64,000 bases of DNA from Taeniopygia guttata (Eukaryota; Chordata; Aves; Passeriformes; Estrildidae): positions 28,164,001-28,228,000 of the forward strand of contig NC_133024.1 in NCBI RefSeq assembly GCF_048771995.1, written 5' to 3'. The notes beneath the pieces are model-generated. The model saw nothing but the letters and a program-made list of their open reading frames with translations, was not told where the DNA came from and did not search any database. Shown here piece after piece: positions 61,501 through 64,000 of this stretch. Both the position numbers and the translations under genes were made by a program. Every line of letters starts with the position of its first letter. Position 1 is the first letter of the stretch.

Positions 61501-62999
61501 CAGCTTGTCCCTTCCCGTGTGGAGAGGAGGCAGGCACACAGTACAGAAAGTGCTGGAAGCTTGGTTTGCTGTTTTCCTGGGAGAACACGAGGATTTATTC
61601 ACCCACACAAGCAGGCTAACAACTCATGCTAAAGAGACTCACCTCCTGAATCAGAGGAGGAAGGTGATGTGTAAGTTATCACATCAAGCACTTCATCCAC
61701 ATGACACAACTGAAGCTGCACAAATGTTTACATCTGTGGATACAGACCTTCTCACTTCAAGGCATAAACCTCCTGCAAATGATACAGGTTAAAAAGTGAC
61801 AGAGGGGGGCCACTACTGTCCTTTCTCCTTTGGTTCCTGCTGTTGGTGGACTGGCAACTTAGCTGAACCACCTCAAGACTTCCCCTGTGGGAATTCTTCA
61901 AGCCAAAGAAAAGACAAATCATGGCAGCATTGTCACCACCTGTCTTCCTCAAAAATATCTCTTATCACCTACCTCATACAAAGCTGGATCTATTCTAGTG
62001 GTTCCTCTTTCTACTCACTGTCTCCAAAAGCGACCCTACTCATGACAGCTACTGCAACGCAAATCTCTTTTTTACCTCTGGAACTGCCTTCGCTGCTGCC
62101 CCTGGGGCCAAGAACCAGCAGTACCTCCAGCTTTCTTCCTCAGGAGTCTCTCCCTCTGCTGATCCTACAAATCTTAGATGAAATTCCTTACTATCTAAGA
62201 CACTTGGGATCACCTCAGCCAATATTGAGAATGATAAATGAAATCTGCCCTGTCAGCAGGGTGATAAAAATGATCAGATCCTGGATCAATAGGTCCACTT
62301 TAGCAAACAGGCTGGTGAAGCAGGAGCAGATCTGTAGAGGGAAACAACTGATGATGAAGACTTTTTTGACACTCTGTAAATGTCTGGGGACTTCAGACCA
62401 GCCCTAGCCCAAAGCAAAGCTGAATTCTCACAGTGGTCAGAGCATATTTGCTTCACATCTTGCAGGTCCTTTCACCTAAATTTTTCATCTTCTCCTGATC
62501 CAAACTGAGGTACTAATGCAGCTGCACCCTAACTGTCCACCAACACGGATTCCTATCCCAGTTCAGATGGAGAAAAGGAAGACAGAGATATTGGCAGATA
62601 ACAGGCCCTAAAATGAATGAAGACAAGGAAAGTGTTGGTGCCTTCACTCCAGTAGCAAGACGGGTAACAGGAAAATGAGATGTTTTTTGTCTTGTGAAGA
62701 CTTTCTAGCCAGGATTGTCCTGGCTGAGGTGACACAGCTGGAAGGGGAGCTTTACCCTTCTGACATGACCAAACCATTGCTCTGAGCACTACTCTCACTC
62801 TTATCTCCTGTTCTCTCCTCCCCCTTTCCCCTGTCTGTAGGACCATGCTGTTGGTTGGTGATGGAAGAGGCCACCACAGCAGCTGTGCAAACTGAGGCAC
62901 CCTGGGCATCCCATGCCCTGGGCACTTTGCCCGCCAAGCACCCTTTGCAGCACCAGCTGTTTGCCTTTCCCCTCAGTTCACAGCCATGCCCCCCAGCCC
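55541..62999. other. Spacer between CD4 and the next CpG island
   Basis: No exon is recognisable over about 7.5 kb. I see one short LTR-like piece (57277-57325), a G-rich stretch near 58924-58960, and otherwise unassigned sequence. Open frames are short and unlike known proteins. Confidence 0.4.
57277..57325 (+). mobile_element. Short LTR-end fragment of an avian ERV
   Basis: TGTCCCAGTTTTAGCCAGCG followed by TAGAGTTAATTTCTTCTAAG matches the opening of a widespread bird LTR (consensus of the type TGTCCTGGTTTCAGC then ATAGAGTTAATTTTCTTC). Only the first 50 or so bases are recognisable. It is an old incomplete remnant. Confidence 0.45.
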
Positions 63000-64000
63000 T
63001 CGTGCGGCCTGGCTGCCTCCTCACATCGCTCTTTGGGAAAGGAGCCGGCTCCTTCCCGTCCTGCGGGTGACACTGCGGGGCGGCCGTGCGGCCCGTGGGG
63101 CAGGAGGGCTGCACAGACGGGCGCCGCCGTGCCTGGGCCATGTCCAAGCCCGGCTCCGAGAGCGCGGCCGAGCGCAACCCGCCCCGTCGGGAGCAGCGGA
63201 GGGGCCGCTGCCGGGGCGGGGGCCGGTGCCGGGGCGGCGGCTCCCGCGCCCGTCCGCCCGTCCCGCCCCCTGGCTGCTCGGCCCGGCGGTGCTCCCGCCG
63301 CCGTCCCCCGCCGCCGCTCCCCGCCCCTCGCCCCTCGCCGAGCCCCGCCCGGCGGTGGCCGGAGCGCGGGGCCGGGGCGGCTGCCTGCGGCGGCCGGAGC
63401 TGCGGCGCGGCCGGGGCCGGGGGCCGGCACACCGGGCAGAGGCGCGCACAGCCGCGCGGGGCGCCCGTCGCCATGGCAGCGCTTGCTCCGGCGAGAGGTA
63501 AGATGGGTCCCCCCGGCCCCCGCCGCCGCCGCCGCCGCGATCGGCCCCCGCTCCGCCGCCGGCGGCCCCCGCTCCGCCGGGCGCGGGGCGGCGCCGCCGC
63601 CGCCGGGCACGGCCGCGCCCCGGGGCGCCCCGCGGGCTCCGCGGCCCCCGCCCAGCCCAGCCCAGCCCAGCCCCGGCCGAGCCGCGGCGCTCCGCGGCCG
63701 CCGGGCCGGGCTCGGGGCGGCCGGACCCCCGCCGCGGCCGGGCTGCCGAGCGGGGGGCGAAGGGAGGGGGCGGCGGGGCAGCGGCGCGCCTCGGCCCGGC
63801 CGGCCGCGTCTCCGGCACCCCGGCTTTCTCCGCGCTCCTTTGCAATCATTCCGGGTCACCTTCCCCTGCGAGCCCCCTCCCTCGCCTCCCCCTGCAGCAG
63901 CAGCCCCGCCAGCGTCTCCTGTGCTCTCCCCCGCCGGTGGGATGGGCGGTGGGGTGCAGCCGGGGAGCGTGCTCAGGTGAGGACGGGTTTCCCCGACCTG
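63000..64000 (+). promoter_or_regulatory. CpG island at the start of the next gene
   Basis: Extremely GC- and CpG-rich sequence extends to the window edge, with a short CCCAG tandem repeat near 63650-63675. Splice-donor-like sites are seen at AGAG|GTAAGA (63498) and CTCAG|GTGAGG (near 63977). Several frames are open on both strands, which is expected at this base composition and is not evidence of coding. By synteny the next gene should be GPR162 on the plus strand. Confidence 0.75.
63473..63497 (+). CDS. Candidate first coding exon, gene unidentified
   Basis: GTCGCCATGG gives an excellent start context. The frame MAALAPAR plus one base ends at the donor GAGAG|GTAAGA. The same frame is open upstream to another ATG at 63140 (MSKPGSESAAERN) and downstream to the window edge, so the start is not settled. 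I do not recognise the peptide; human GPR162 does not start this way. Position and signals only. Confidence 0.3.

Noticed and set aside
62752-63980. Long open frames on both strands in the right-hand CpG island
   Set aside because: Five or more frames are open at once because stop codons are rare at this GC content; the peptides are Arg/Pro/Gly/Ala-rich without domain features.
1-64000. CRISPR arrays, operons, tRNA or rRNA genes
   Set aside because: The window is vertebrate nuclear DNA; I saw no direct-repeat/spacer array and no tRNA or rRNA signature on either strand.

Overview
The window reads as a stretch of bird nuclear chromosome, most likely from a songbird. Evidence for this is four spliced vertebrate genes with GT-AG introns, several copies of the avian LINE CR1, avian-type retroviral LTR remnants, a pentamer satellite (CCATC)n, and GC-rich CpG islands at gene starts. 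The gene order MLF2(-) > PTMS(+) > LAG3(+) > CD4(+) matches the conserved vertebrate block seen at human 12p13. Assignments rest on translated exons compared from memory with the human proteins; no search was run.

Layout. 1-1450: the first coding exon of MLF2 on the minus strand, its CpG island, and part of its intron 1. 1451-3710: a 2.26-kb hexamer array of GGGAGT/GGGAAT directly upstream of the MLF2 promoter. 3711-9800: non-coding, with a CR1 fragment and a small orphan CpG island near 6.1 kb. 9800-14415: parathymosin (PTMS) with its CpG island, five coding exons and 3' UTR; intron 1 holds a perfect 100-bp palindrome carrying mirrored CCAAT and GC boxes. 14.4-28.9 kb: non-coding spacer with one LTR remnant. 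28.9-35.1 kb: LAG3, eight coding exons and 506 residues, its last exon lying beyond a 2.5-kb intron. 35.1-43.5 kb: repeat-rich spacer (two LTR remnants, CR1 pieces, CCATC satellite). 43.5-55.5 kb: CD4, with a probable non-coding first exon and nine coding exons encoding 489 residues. 55.5-63 kb: spacer. 63-64 kb: a CpG island that should be the start of the next gene (GPR162 would be expected from synteny, but I cannot identify it from sequence).

How the genes relate. LAG3 and CD4 are tandem paralogues: signal peptide, four Ig domains, a transmembrane helix and a short tail. Both have domain 1 split by an intron, and their introns have nearly the same phase pattern. CD4 is the T-cell co-receptor for MHC class II and carries the Lck-binding CQC motif; LAG3 is the inhibitory receptor. 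PTMS (acidic nuclear protein) and MLF2 are broadly expressed neighbours. The LAG3 reconstruction lacks the long proline-rich loop of mammalian domain 1 and the KIEELE and EP-repeat tail. The CD4 reconstruction has lone cysteines in D2 and D3 and lacks two of the human tail serines. The structural oddities most worth checking are the palindrome in PTMS intron 1 and the hexamer array beside MLF2.
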